DNA of 6,399 nucleotides from SAR202 cluster bacterium (GCA_030754315.1 JASMAO010000150.1:1-6399); one strand, 5' to 3'; counted from the stretch's first letter, positions 1 through 6,399 are shown. Notes: generated by a model not told the origin, from the sequence alone. Translations and numbers: made by a program.

Positions 1-28
1 CTCTTTTCAACAACATCATTGGAATTTG

Positions 29-58
29 TTGACTCTTAGGACTAGGGTAACGCACAAT
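29..58 (+). promoter_or_regulatory. Candidate sigma70-like promoter of glnS
   Basis: TTGACT at 29-34 matches the -35 consensus at five of six positions. After an 18-base spacer, CACAAT at 53-58 matches the -10 consensus at four of six, including the important second A and final T. Transcription would begin at about 65-66, on or next to ATG 66, making a leaderless or nearly leaderless mRNA, which would fit the lack of a Shine-Dalgarno. The -10 match is modest and one such pair can arise by chance. Confidence 0.3.
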
Positions 59-65
59 CTTGGTA

Positions 66-1772
66 ATGAGTATGCATCGGACATCGGAAAAGATCGGCCG
101 TGAACCTACGGATGAGTCGAAAGACCGATCTGATTTCATCCGTACCATAATCGAAGAGGATAATAAGACCGGCAAATTCGGAGGCCGCGTCATTACTAGA
201 TTCCCACCTGAACCCAATGGGTACCTTCACATCGGACATGCTAAATCGATTTCTCTGAACTTCGGGATAGCGGCAGAAAACGACGGGGAGTGTCATCTTC
301 GCTTTGACGATACCAACCCCGCGAAGGAAGAGGTAGAGTATGTCCAAGCTATTCAGGACGATATCCGCTGGCTGGGGTACGACTGGGGTGAACATCTGTA
401 CTTTGCTTCAGATCACTTCAGCAAGCTGTACGATTTCGCCGTCGAGCTTGTCAAGGCTAACAAAGCCTATGTCTGTGACCTAAACCCAGAAGAGATTCGG
501 CAGTATCGGGGAACCCTGACCGAACCCGGACGGAACAGTCCCTACCGAGACCGGCCCTATGAAGAGAATCTCAACCTTCTGGAGCGTATGAAAGCAGGTG
601 AATTCGATGAGGGTGCTCGAGTCCTGCGGGCTAAGATAAATATGGCATCTGGGAATTTGAACATGCGCGACCCGGTCTTATACCGAATTGTGAAAACGTC
701 ACACCACCGTACTCAAGACAATTGGTGCATCTATCCTACATATGATTTTGCTCATGGCCAATCTGACTCGATTGAGGGTGTGACTCACTCCATTTGCACT
801 ACAGAATTCGAGGATCACCGGCCTCTTTACGATTGGATCCTAGATCAGCTGGGCATCTTTCACCCACAACAAATAGAATTTGCCCGTCTAAACATTAGCA
901 ACACGGTGATGAGTAAACGTAAGCTCGCCGACTTGGTGGAGGATGGAGAAGTCACTGGTTGGAACGATCCACGGATGCCAACTTTGACTGCAATGAGAAG
1001 AAGGGGATACACACCGGAAGCCGTAAGGACCTTCTGTACTCGTGTCGGCGTGGCTAAACGACAGAATGTAGTCGAAATGGCACTGTTAGAGCACCTAGTG
1101 CGCGAGGACCTGAATATAAAATCTCGCCGGGTTATGGCCGTCTTACGTCCCATTCGGGTCGTGATAGAAAACTACCCGAAAGACCAAGTCGAAGAATTAG
1201 ATGCCATTAACAACCCCGAAGATCCATCAATGGGATCGCGAAAACTTCCATTCTCTCGGGAACTTTACATCGAAGAAGACGACTTTCAAGAAGACCCTCC
1301 CAAAAAGTATTTCCGCCTCGCACCAGGTCGGGAGGTGAGACTTAGGTATGGCTATTTCATTACATGCGTAGGAGTTATAAAAAATCAAATTGGAGACATA
1401 GTCGAACTCAGATGTACTTACGATCCACAATCACGAGGAGGTCAAGCTCCGGATGGACGCAAAGTGAAAGGTACCATCCACTGGGTATCCGCAAAACACG
1501 CACAGAGAGTAGAGGTCAGGCTATATGAATATCTGTTCAAATCAGTGGAATCGGACGGGAAAATTGAACTCATCTCCAACCCCAATTCTCTGGAGACACT
1601 TCGCGACTGCATGGCCGAGCCCAGCCTCATTGATGCAATCCCTGGACACAGGTTTCAGTTTGAACGATTAGGATACTTTTGCGTGGATACTGAGGATTCG
1701 TCCCCAACCTCTCTTGTATTCAACCGAACAGTCACTCTAAGGGACACTTGGAGCAAAATTCAGCATCGGTAG
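66..1772 (+). CDS. glnS: Glutaminyl-tRNA synthetase (GlnRS), class I
   Basis: Cytoplasmic enzyme that attaches glutamine to tRNA-Gln using ATP. The product is 568 residues from ATG 66, slightly longer than the approximately 554 of E. coli GlnRS because of about 15 extra N-terminal residues. Numbering from ATG 66, the HIGH motif sits in PPEPNGYLHIGH (about residues 47-58), the class I catalytic fold follows with RFDDTNP and the tRNA-binding stretch RDPVLYRI (about 202-208), and the KMSKS-equivalent is VMSKRK (about 281-286). The C-terminal anticodon-binding beta-barrels are complete (DGRKVKGTIHWVSA about 463-476; final FNRT and RDTW blocks). These are GlnRS rather than GluRS signatures. The start is uncertain: TTG 60, ATG 66 and ATG 72 share the frame, and none has a Shine-Dalgarno at normal distance (AGGG at 44-47 is 12 bases from TTG 60 and 18 from ATG 66). 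I prefer ATG 66. Identity is near certain; only the start is open. Confidence 0.97.
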   Translation: MSMHRTSEKIGREPTDESKDRSDFIRTIIEEDNKTGKFGGRVITRFPPEPNGYLHIGHAKSISLNFGIAAENDGECHLRFDDTNPAKEEVEYVQAIQDDIRWLGYDWGEHLYFASDHFSKLYDFAVELVKANKAYVCDLNPEEIRQYRGTLTEPGRNSPYRDRPYEENLNLLERMKAGEFDEGARVLRAKINMASGNLNMRDPVLYRIVKTSHHRTQDNWCIYPTYDFAHGQSDSIEGVTHSICTTEFEDHRPLYDWILDQLGIFHPQQIEFARLNISNTVMSKRKLADLVEDGEVTGWNDPRMPTLTAMRRRGYTPEAVRTFCTRVGVAKRQNVVEMALLEHLVREDLNIKSRRVMAVLRPIRVVIENYPKDQVEELDAINNPEDPSMGSRKLPFSRELYIEEDDFQEDPPKKYFRLAPGREVRLRYGYFITCVGVIKNQIGDIVELRCTYDPQSRGGQAPDGRKVKGTIHWVSAKHAQRVEVRLYEYLFKSVESDGKIELISNPNSLETLRDCMAEPSLIDAIPGHRFQFERLGYFCVDTEDSSPTSLVFNRTVTLRDTWSKIQHR

Positions 1773-1789
1773 ACATATGCGCTCCTATA

Positions 1790-1981
1790 TTAAGGCATAC
1801 TTCTAACCTTCTTGGGTATCCGCAGACTTCTTCCACCAAGAACATGCTTCAGAGATCTCAAAAACAGATGCCTTGACCTCATATCCATAGATTCGTACGC
1901 CTCGTTAGAAATGCTATCACCCACAATGCCAGTCATTTTAACGGCCCGAATGTCCAGAGTGGTACTAAAAGGTGCATCACG
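1790..1981 (-). pseudogene. Possible gene remnant or small ORF, unidentified
   Basis: On the minus strand a frame is open from just after a TAG (1984-1982) to a TAA (1792-1790). The only ATG, at 1936-1934, would give a 48-residue peptide beginning MTGIVGDSISNEAYESMDMR and ending in a basic tail (about RIPKKVRSMP). The frame also reads as plausible protein upstream of that ATG (DAPFSTTLDIRAVK), which suggests the 3' end of a decayed gene rather than an intact small gene. There is no Shine-Dalgarno before the ATG. The pattern of Ser, Tyr-x-x-Met and Arg loosely recalls the C-terminal cytoplasmic part of EcfT/CbiQ-type transporter subunits, but the resemblance is too weak to name it. A frame of this length occurs by chance fairly often across six frames. 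Confidence 0.18.
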
Positions 1982-2029
1982 CTAACATGGCCACATTAAA
2001 CTAAGTAATAGTCCAAACAGCCACGAGTG

Positions 2030-2035
2030 AAGGAG
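2030..2035 (+). promoter_or_regulatory. Shine-Dalgarno AAGGAG that fixes the amidohydrolase start
   Basis: AAGGAG lies nine bases before ATG 2045, an ideal spacing. It falls inside the first codons after an in-frame GTG at 2027, so that GTG cannot be the start this site serves. The ATG at 2045 is therefore the likely start. Confidence 0.85.
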
Positions 2036-2044
2036 CGATTCAAA

Positions 2045-3469
2045 ATGCCGGCAGTTACCAATAATAACGGACCTGGACCCTGGTCTGCAGACCTTCTACT
2101 AAACCACGCTGGCATTATCACTATGGATGCACAGCGCCGGGTACTACGTGACGGTTCCATTGCTGTAGCTGAAGGTCGTATCGTAGCAGTCGGTCCCAGC
2201 ACAGAAGTCGATCCCATGGTAAGGGCAACTGAAATACGCGATTTGAAAGGGGCGTTGGTCCATCCGGGATTCATAGACGCCCACGTCCATCCTACACTTC
2301 AACTCGTCCGTGGTGTCCTCCCAGACTTCTACGAGGAAGAGCGAATGGTAAGGGAATACGGTCCACCATCAGCGGCCGAGAAAACAGAGGAGGAGGAGTA
2401 CTCATCAGTGCTGTTAGCGAGTATGGAAATGGTCCATAACGGCACTACAACCTTCGCCGACACTGGCAGTAGTAAGTACTTGAGCGGCACGGTCGAAGCA
2501 GTAGAGTCCATCGGTATGCGAGGCTTAGTTGGCCATATGATCAAAGACAGCGGAGATACGCCTGGCTGGTTCAAAGACCCCGCGACGGTGGGAACAACCG
2601 AGAATAACCTGGAACGACTTGAAGACCAAATTACTCGTTTCAAGAAGGACAGGCTCTCATGGAGCCCAGCAAGCTTGCTCGGACTCGGCACCGCTTCAGA
2701 CACACTATTATTGAATGCCAAAGAATTATCGGAAAGTCACGATGTCCCTTTGATAATGCATCAATCCTGGAGCAAAGACGAGGTGGATGCCTGCCAGATT
2801 AGGACAGGCCTCCGTCCTATAGAACATCTCGCTAAACTGGGTATTCTCGGCCCTAACACGACATTGGTACACATGATACACGTTGACGATAACGAGATTG
2901 ATATACTTGCTCAAACAGATACCAACGTGGTTCACTGCCCTGCCCCTGGAATCAAAAGAGGTTATGGAGCGGCGCGAATTGGACGATTCGTTGAAATGTT
3001 AAACAGCGGGGTGTCTGTTGCACTGGGATGTGACGCAGCGAATTGGGCCAATTCCTTGGACATAGGACGGGCGATGTATTTAGCCTGCCTTATTCACCGT
3101 GAGGTTAGGGGTCAAGTACCGGCTATTTCGGAAGAGATGGCTTTAGAAATGGCTACGATCCATGGCGCACGAGCGGTCGGCATGGCTGAAGAAATCGGGT
3201 CACTTGAGGTAGGTAAGCGAGCGGACATCGTCATACACAACACCACCGCACCAGAGACCCATCCAGCTCACAACCTTGTCACCAACCTCGTATACTCATC
3301 ACTTACAGAAACGGTGGATACAGTGTTGGTGAACGGCAACCCAGTGCTAGAAGGGGGGAAACTGACCAACATCAACTCAGACGAGGCGTACGCGAGAACT
3401 GACGCGGCAGCCGAAAGCCTTTGCGCCCGCATCGGCTTCCCTCTACCTGGAACTTGGCCTGTAATTTGA
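2045..3469 (+). CDS. Metal-dependent amidohydrolase, ATZ/TRZ (chlorohydrolase/deaminase) subfamily
   Basis: A 474-residue soluble enzyme, normal length for this subfamily, which hydrolyses C-N or C-Cl bonds on purine-, pyrimidine- or triazine-like rings. The N-terminal beta-sandwich half (about 13-72) leads into the TIM barrel. Metal ligands visible are H80 and H82 in HPGFIDAHVHP, H239 after strand 5 (IMHQSW), H276 after strand 6 (LVHMIHVDD) and D330 after strand 8 (ALGCDAANWANSLDI). HCPAPGIKRGYG (297-308) matches the usual HNPxSNxKLGxG segment. IGSLEVGKRADIVI (384-397) is the standard C-terminal return to the sandwich. Oddity: the HxxE glutamate of the deaminases is W242. No signal peptide is seen. 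An amidase follows on the same strand after 108 bases, suggesting joint catabolism. Alternatives are guanine/8-oxoguanine deaminase, triazine hydrolase or another ring hydrolase; the substrate cannot be read from the sequence. Confidence 0.9.
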   Translation: MPAVTNNNGPGPWSADLLLNHAGIITMDAQRRVLRDGSIAVAEGRIVAVGPSTEVDPMVRATEIRDLKGALVHPGFIDAHVHPTLQLVRGVLPDFYEEERMVREYGPPSAAEKTEEEEYSSVLLASMEMVHNGTTTFADTGSSKYLSGTVEAVESIGMRGLVGHMIKDSGDTPGWFKDPATVGTTENNLERLEDQITRFKKDRLSWSPASLLGLGTASDTLLLNAKELSESHDVPLIMHQSWSKDEVDACQIRTGLRPIEHLAKLGILGPNTTLVHMIHVDDNEIDILAQTDTNVVHCPAPGIKRGYGAARIGRFVEMLNSGVSVALGCDAANWANSLDIGRAMYLACLIHREVRGQVPAISEEMALEMATIHGARAVGMAEEIGSLEVGKRADIVIHNTTAPETHPAHNLVTNLVYSSLTETVDTVLVNGNPVLEGGKLTNINSDEAYARTDAAAESLCARIGFPLPGTWPVI

Positions 3470-3577
3470 GGTTTCCCCCATCTGAGGAAATCGTAGTCAC
3501 GACAACCATTCTAAGCTAGCGCACTTTTACATTCTAATCCTGACCACGCCACTAAATCCACGCTTGGAGAAACGGAC
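3470..3577. other. Short gap between amidohydrolase and amidase
   Basis: A 7-pair imperfect hairpin begins right after the amidohydrolase stop (GGTTTCC 3470-3476 with GGAAATC 3486-3492, one G-T pair), but no T-run follows. TTTACA at 3526-3531 has no well-spaced -10. Nothing here firmly separates the two genes, so co-transcription is possible. Confidence 0.4.
3566..3569 (+). promoter_or_regulatory. Shine-Dalgarno GGAG of the amidase
   Basis: GGAG is followed by eight bases and then ATG 3578. This supports ATG 3578 over the next in-frame ATG at 3605. Confidence 0.75.
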
Positions 3578-4987
3578 ATGAACGAAGAAATTTGCTACCT
3601 GACAATGACTGAATTGGCTAAGAGCATTAGGGACAAAACGCTGTCCCCGGTCGAGGTGGTAACCGCTCATCTGGACCGCATTGATTCAATCAACCCCAAA
3701 CTTAACGCAATCGTGGAATTAACTGAAGGAGTGTTAGACCGAGCCCATGAGGCCGAAGCTGCGTTGATGAATGGCAATCTCTGGGGTCCTCTACATGGCG
3801 TTCCATTTACTGCCAAAGATTCAGTCGATGCAAAAGGAGTCCGGACAACCCGTGGTTCGAGGTTATTCGCGGACCACATACCAACTGCCGATGCTACAGC
3901 GATCACACGGCTTAAAGATGCTGGTGGGATCTTTCTCGGCCATACCAATGTACCTGAATTTGTTTTCTGGTTCGAGACGGATAACCGAGTTTACGGCCGT
4001 ACCAATAATCCATGGAATCAGAACCACACCTCGGGTGGCTCTAGCGGTGGGGAAGGGGCAGCCATCGCATCTGGTCTGTCACCCATAGGCATTGGGAGTG
4101 ACCTAGCTTGCTCGATCCGCCAACCCGCCACTCATTGCGGTATCGTCGGCCTGAAGCCAACGCACGGCCGGGTACCGCTCACAGGACACTGGCCCAACAC
4201 ACTACTGAGATTCATGCATATAGGTCCCATGGCCCGTACGGTTAAAGACATAGCTGTCGCCTTGAGCATAATGTCCGGGCCGGACGGAATAGATCCATAT
4301 GCCGTCCCAGTCCCTGTTCCGGAGTTAGAGAATCTGGGTGGTGCACTGTCGGAGCTAAGGGTTGGTTGGTGCTCTGAGGGACCGTTCGCTCCAGTGGCTA
4401 AAGATGTGCAGAGCGTAGTTGAATCAGCTGCAAACAGCTTGGAGCAACTGGGATGCAAAATTGAACCCGTTACTCTTAGCGGGTGGAACAATCCTCCGGC
4501 ACAAGACATCTCCATTAAATTATTTACTGCTGAGCTTGTACCTTACTTGGAGCCATTCATATCGGGCAGAGAAGAGGAACTGTCGCCTGTTATCCAAAAA
4601 CGTCTGCAAGTGCCGGAGCCGACAGCACGGGAGTACCAGCAAGCCTGGAATGAACGTGAACGACTTTGCCATGATCTCGCATTCTATTTCAGTAAGTATG
4701 ACCTGCTGCTATGCCCAACGAGCGTCACACACGCACCGAAACACGGCACAAGTGAATTGAACGTAGATGGTGAAGTGGTGCTGCCCAGAAACTCCGTAAG
4801 GGCTACCGTCCCATTCGACCTCACGGGCTCCCCAGCAATATCCATTCCATACGGCTGGAGCAATGACGGACTGCCGATCGGTGTCCAGCTTGTGGGTCGA
4901 CACTTCGACGAAGCAACTCTCCTGAAGGCCGCTAACGCTCTCGAAAATGTCTCTCAAAAAGAAGGAACACGAAGACCGCAGATATAG
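3578..4987 (+). CDS. Amidase signature (AS) family hydrolase
   Basis: A 469-residue serine hydrolase that cleaves carboxamides to a carboxylic acid and ammonia or an amine. All three members of the Ser-cisSer-Lys triad are present: K80 (GVPFTAKDSV), cis-Ser S155 (TSGGSSGGEG) and nucleophile S179, with the family's 24-residue spacing between the serines. The signature continues as SIRQPATHCGIVGLKPTHGRVP (in parts, 179-200). The C-terminal blocks LLLCPTS (376-382) and LTGSPAISIP (415-424) complete the fold. Oddity: the residues before S179 read DLACS, where the family normally has D-x-G-G-S. It is probably not GatA of the amidotransferase GatCAB: the region before the serines (NVPEFVFWFETDNRVYG) resembles general amidases rather than GatA, and no gatC or gatB is nearby. 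It shares strand with the upstream amidohydrolase and may act on its product. Start ATG 3578 has a good Shine-Dalgarno. The substrate is unknown. Confidence 0.93.
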   Translation: MNEEICYLTMTELAKSIRDKTLSPVEVVTAHLDRIDSINPKLNAIVELTEGVLDRAHEAEAALMNGNLWGPLHGVPFTAKDSVDAKGVRTTRGSRLFADHIPTADATAITRLKDAGGIFLGHTNVPEFVFWFETDNRVYGRTNNPWNQNHTSGGSSGGEGAAIASGLSPIGIGSDLACSIRQPATHCGIVGLKPTHGRVPLTGHWPNTLLRFMHIGPMARTVKDIAVALSIMSGPDGIDPYAVPVPVPELENLGGALSELRVGWCSEGPFAPVAKDVQSVVESAANSLEQLGCKIEPVTLSGWNNPPAQDISIKLFTAELVPYLEPFISGREEELSPVIQKRLQVPEPTAREYQQAWNERERLCHDLAFYFSKYDLLLCPTSVTHAPKHGTSELNVDGEVVLPRNSVRATVPFDLTGSPAISIPYGWSNDGLPIGVQLVGRHFDEATLLKAANALENVSQKEGTRRPQI

Positions 4988-4990
4988 CTA
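4985..4990. other. Abutting stop codons of two convergent genes (TAGCTA palindrome)
   Basis: The amidase ends in TAG (4985-4987) and the minus-strand NHL gene ends in TAG read from 4990 to 4988. Together they form the six-base palindrome TAGCTA with no base between the genes. There is no room for an ordinary terminator outside coding sequence, so each transcript must end inside or run into the other gene, giving antisense overlap. Confidence 0.9.
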
Positions 4991-6085
4991 ACCGTCTATC
5001 TGAAAATTCACCTCGGGCTCCATGTATTCATTATCTTTCTTGTATACCTGAACCCTGCCACGAGTATCGCATACGGCAATGTGATCATCTCTAGTCAGGG
5101 CGATACCAGTCGGACGACCGAACCTTCCAAATTCTGGCATATGCATGACACGGTTGAAAGCAGGCTGATTCTCAGGATCACGCGTCAAGATATGCATGGC
5201 AGCACCTGACATCCGCGGATCATCAGCATCACCGTATAACGCCGTAATTATGTCTCCATTGGGCTCATAGATCTGTACACGCCTGTTACCCCAATCGGTG
5301 ATGTAAACATCACCGTCACTATCAACAGCCACATCAGCAGGTCGATAAAGATCACCTCCGTCTTCAATGGTAGAACCGAAGGCCATCAGATATTGACCAT
5401 CTGGAGTAAATTTCTGAACGCGATCGTTACCCCAATCTGCGACAAACACGCAGTTCTCTTTGTCAACATGAATTCCCCATGGCCTTTTGAACTGTCCTGG
5501 AGCCTCGCCACTTCCACCCCAACCCCTAACCAGACCGCCGTCGGTTGTAAACACCTGAATCCTATTGTTCCGGCTATCAACGACATGAAGATTATCTTGG
5601 GAATCAAAGTCAATTCCAGTTGGTCCATCGAATTGACCAGGCTTCGAGCCATGCTCACCCCACTCTCGAACCGATTCACCACCGGGATCGAACTCTGGAA
5701 ACGGGAACAGCCTATCTGGGTGGTAGACACCAATGGTCTGCCTATACTCGTCAGAGCAATACACATACCCATCTGAAGCAACAGCGATGCCAGATGGCCA
5801 TATGAAGTCTGCCCTGGCAAAATCACCCAGATGATCTTCATCAATCGTAGTCTTGGACACGCGCCCCGCGGGAGGCGGAGGACTCGTATGACCCATCTCG
5901 TTGCTGTAACCGTTGCCCCTGCTGAGAACAAAAAGCATATCATCCGGAGCTACGCTGATCGCATAAGGATGAGTGAATCCTCCTACACTTTTCTGGTTAA
6001 CTCTCAGATTGTGGACAGCACTATTACGCCCCATGAAACGGACGAAATGCCAAGTCCTGCCAATCGTCGTTTTGGTCCTAGCCAA
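4988..6085 (-). CDS. NHL-repeat six-bladed beta-propeller protein
   Basis: A 365-residue protein (from TTG 6085) of six NHL-type blades, a fold used for binding proteins, RNA or ligands and found in peptidylglycine alpha-amidating lyase-like proteins. Numbering from TTG 6085, blades start at about 36 (THPYAISVAP), 96 (WPSGIAVASDG), 150 (GQFDGPTGIDFD), 197 (GQFKRPWGIHVD), 246 (LYRPADVAVDSDG) and 322 (FGRPTGIALTRDD). Several contain the typical D-x-x-N-x-R-[IV]-Q-x-[FY] ending, for example DWGNDRVQKF. A proline-rich insertion (HTSPPPPAG) lies between blades 1 and 2. No signal peptide or membrane segment is seen. Start choice: TTG 6085 has AGGGA eight bases upstream and overlaps the end of the upstream gene; TTG 6109 and ATG 6034 are in-frame alternatives. 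I keep TTG 6085 because the stretch TIGRTWHFVRFMGR before ATG 6034 looks like genuine coding sequence. Specific function is unknown. Confidence 0.85.
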   Translation of the reverse strand: MARTKTTIGRTWHFVRFMGRNSAVHNLRVNQKSVGGFTHPYAISVAPDDMLFVLSRGNGYSNEMGHTSPPPPAGRVSKTTIDEDHLGDFARADFIWPSGIAVASDGYVYCSDEYRQTIGVYHPDRLFPFPEFDPGGESVREWGEHGSKPGQFDGPTGIDFDSQDNLHVVDSRNNRIQVFTTDGGLVRGWGGSGEAPGQFKRPWGIHVDKENCVFVADWGNDRVQKFTPDGQYLMAFGSTIEDGGDLYRPADVAVDSDGDVYITDWGNRRVQIYEPNGDIITALYGDADDPRMSGAAMHILTRDPENQPAFNRVMHMPEFGRFGRPTGIALTRDDHIAVCDTRGRVQVYKKDNEYMEPEVNFQIDG

Positions 6086-6399
6086 ACTGGTATTCCCTAG
6101 TACCCGCAATCAGTGCGAGTACGCTACAAACATGCCGCGATGCTTCAATATGAGACCCAAACGAAATAGGACCGCTATCGACAACCTGTTCGATAATCTC
6201 CTGTCGAACATCATCCTCCAACTCCAAGAACCCCAACTGTTCTAGACAACGGTCTACAAGTCCTTCTGCGGTAATTGCGTGTCCATTGGATCGTGTAATT
6301 CGATCTATGATAGATCGTATACCTGGCAACTCCGGATCACTGAATCGGTCTGAAACAAAATTGACCCTATTTACGAAAGCGCCACTATTCACCCATTCA
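6078..6399 (-). CDS. DUF1800-like protein, C-terminal part (runs off the window end)
   Basis: The frame is open from the window edge to TAG (6080-6078), giving 106 C-terminal residues; the start lies beyond the window. An internal GTG at 6392 should not be taken as the start, because the frame continues upstream (Glu-Trp). The opening EWVNSGAFVNRVNFVSD matches the W-x-S-x-G-x-L-x-x-R-x-N-F-A block near the C-terminus of DUF1800 (PF08811) proteins, and the ending VLALIAGTREYQF matches their closing L-x-x-L-x-x-S-P-E-[FY]-Q segment. DUF1800 proteins have no established biochemical role and often precede a DUF1501 gene; here an NHL-repeat gene follows instead, with an 8-base overlap if TTG 6085 is its start. 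The assignment rests on a short fragment and family memory. Confidence 0.65.
   Translation of the reverse strand, partial: EWVNSGAFVNRVNFVSDRFSDPELPGIRSIIDRITRSNGHAITAEGLVDRCLEQLGFLELEDDVRQEIIEQVVDSGPISFGSHIEASRHVCSVLALIAGTREYQFG
6094..6098 (-). promoter_or_regulatory. Candidate Shine-Dalgarno AGGGA for the NHL gene
   Basis: Read on the minus strand, AGGGA (6098-6094) lies eight bases before TTG 6085. Neither ATG 6034 nor TTG 6109 has a comparable site. The site is inside the last codons of the upstream DUF1800-like gene, as expected for translational coupling. Confidence 0.45.

Larger units (their letters stand above)
1773..2044. other. Intergenic gap between glnS and the amidohydrolase
   Basis: The gap holds no recognisable RNA gene, repeat or strong promoter. 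A 7-base inverted repeat, TTCTTGG (1809-1815) and CCAAGAA (1836-1842), could form a hairpin with a 20-base loop, but no T-run follows, so it is not a convincing terminator. The last 15 bases carry the amidohydrolase ribosome binding site. The minus strand has a 64-codon open frame, described separately. Confidence 0.6.

Noticed and set aside
1809..1842. Inverted repeat TTCTTGG/CCAAGAA after glnS as a terminator
   Set aside because: The stem is only seven pairs with a 20-base loop and no T-run follows on either strand.
1873..1901. TTGACC with downstream bases as an amidohydrolase promoter
   Set aside because: At 17-base spacing the -10 position reads TACGCC, a poor match, and the site is more than 140 bases from the start codon.
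1937..1968. TTTAAC with TGGTACTAA as an extended -10 promoter
   Set aside because: The TACTAA has a TG-like extension but the spacer is 20 bases and the -35 match is weak.
2027..2044. GTG 2027 as start of the amidohydrolase
   Set aside because: The Shine-Dalgarno AAGGAG lies downstream of this GTG and is ideally spaced for ATG 2045.
2329..2721. Minus-strand open frame of about 130 codons inside the amidohydrolase gene
   Set aside because: It is antisense to the conserved amidohydrolase frame and Ser-rich as expected for a shadow; no domain is recognisable.
3470..3492. Hairpin just after the amidohydrolase stop as a terminator
   Set aside because: The stem is seven pairs including a G-T pair, and the downstream bases (CGTAGTCACG) lack a T-run.
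3578..4987. Amidase as GatA, giving an indirect Gln-tRNA pathway beside glnS
   Set aside because: The sequence before the serine motif is not GatA-like, the oxyanion loop is atypical, and gatB and gatC are absent from the window.
5393..5776. Plus-strand open frame of about 127 codons inside the NHL gene
   Set aside because: It lies opposite a clear NHL-repeat coding frame, and its translation shows no recognisable domain; it is a shadow frame.

Overview
The window is roughly balanced in G and C and tightly packed with bacterial genes. It carries four recognisable protein-coding genes plus the 3' end of a fifth. No rRNA, tRNA, CRISPR array, insertion sequence or phage gene is visible. A dedicated glutaminyl-tRNA synthetase beside an ATZ/TRZ-type amidohydrolase, an amidase-signature enzyme and an NHL beta-propeller protein is the kind of content I associate with environmental Chloroflexota (SAR202/Dehalococcoidia-like marine or soil lineages). 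That assignment is an inference from gene content; nothing in the window proves it.

Layout. Positions 66-1772 (+) hold glnS, complete and with all class I synthetase signatures. Positions 1773-2044 form a 272-base gap with no clear terminator or promoter; its minus strand holds a 64-codon open frame of protein-like composition that may be a gene remnant. Positions 2045-3469 (+) encode a metal-dependent amidohydrolase behind a textbook Shine-Dalgarno. After a 108-base gap, 3578-4987 (+) encode an amidase-signature serine hydrolase. Its stop codon directly abuts, with zero bases between, the stop codon of a convergent minus-strand gene (4988-6085) for a six-blade NHL-repeat protein. Upstream of that on the minus strand, and overlapping it slightly, is the C-terminal end of a DUF1800-like protein (6078 to the window end).

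How the genes may work together. glnS is housekeeping and charges tRNA-Gln directly. The amidohydrolase and amidase lie on the same strand and catalyse chemistries that often follow each other in the breakdown of nitrogenous rings and amides (deamination or ring opening, then amide hydrolysis), so they may form a small catabolic unit of unknown substrate. Each departs from its family consensus next to the active site: Trp replaces the usual HxxE glutamate in the amidohydrolase, and Ala-Cys replaces Gly-Gly before the nucleophile of the amidase. The minus-strand DUF1800-like/NHL pair looks translationally coupled and is probably a separate unit. I see no clear evidence of a wholly new system; the altered active sites and the zero-gap convergent junction are the points most worth checking.
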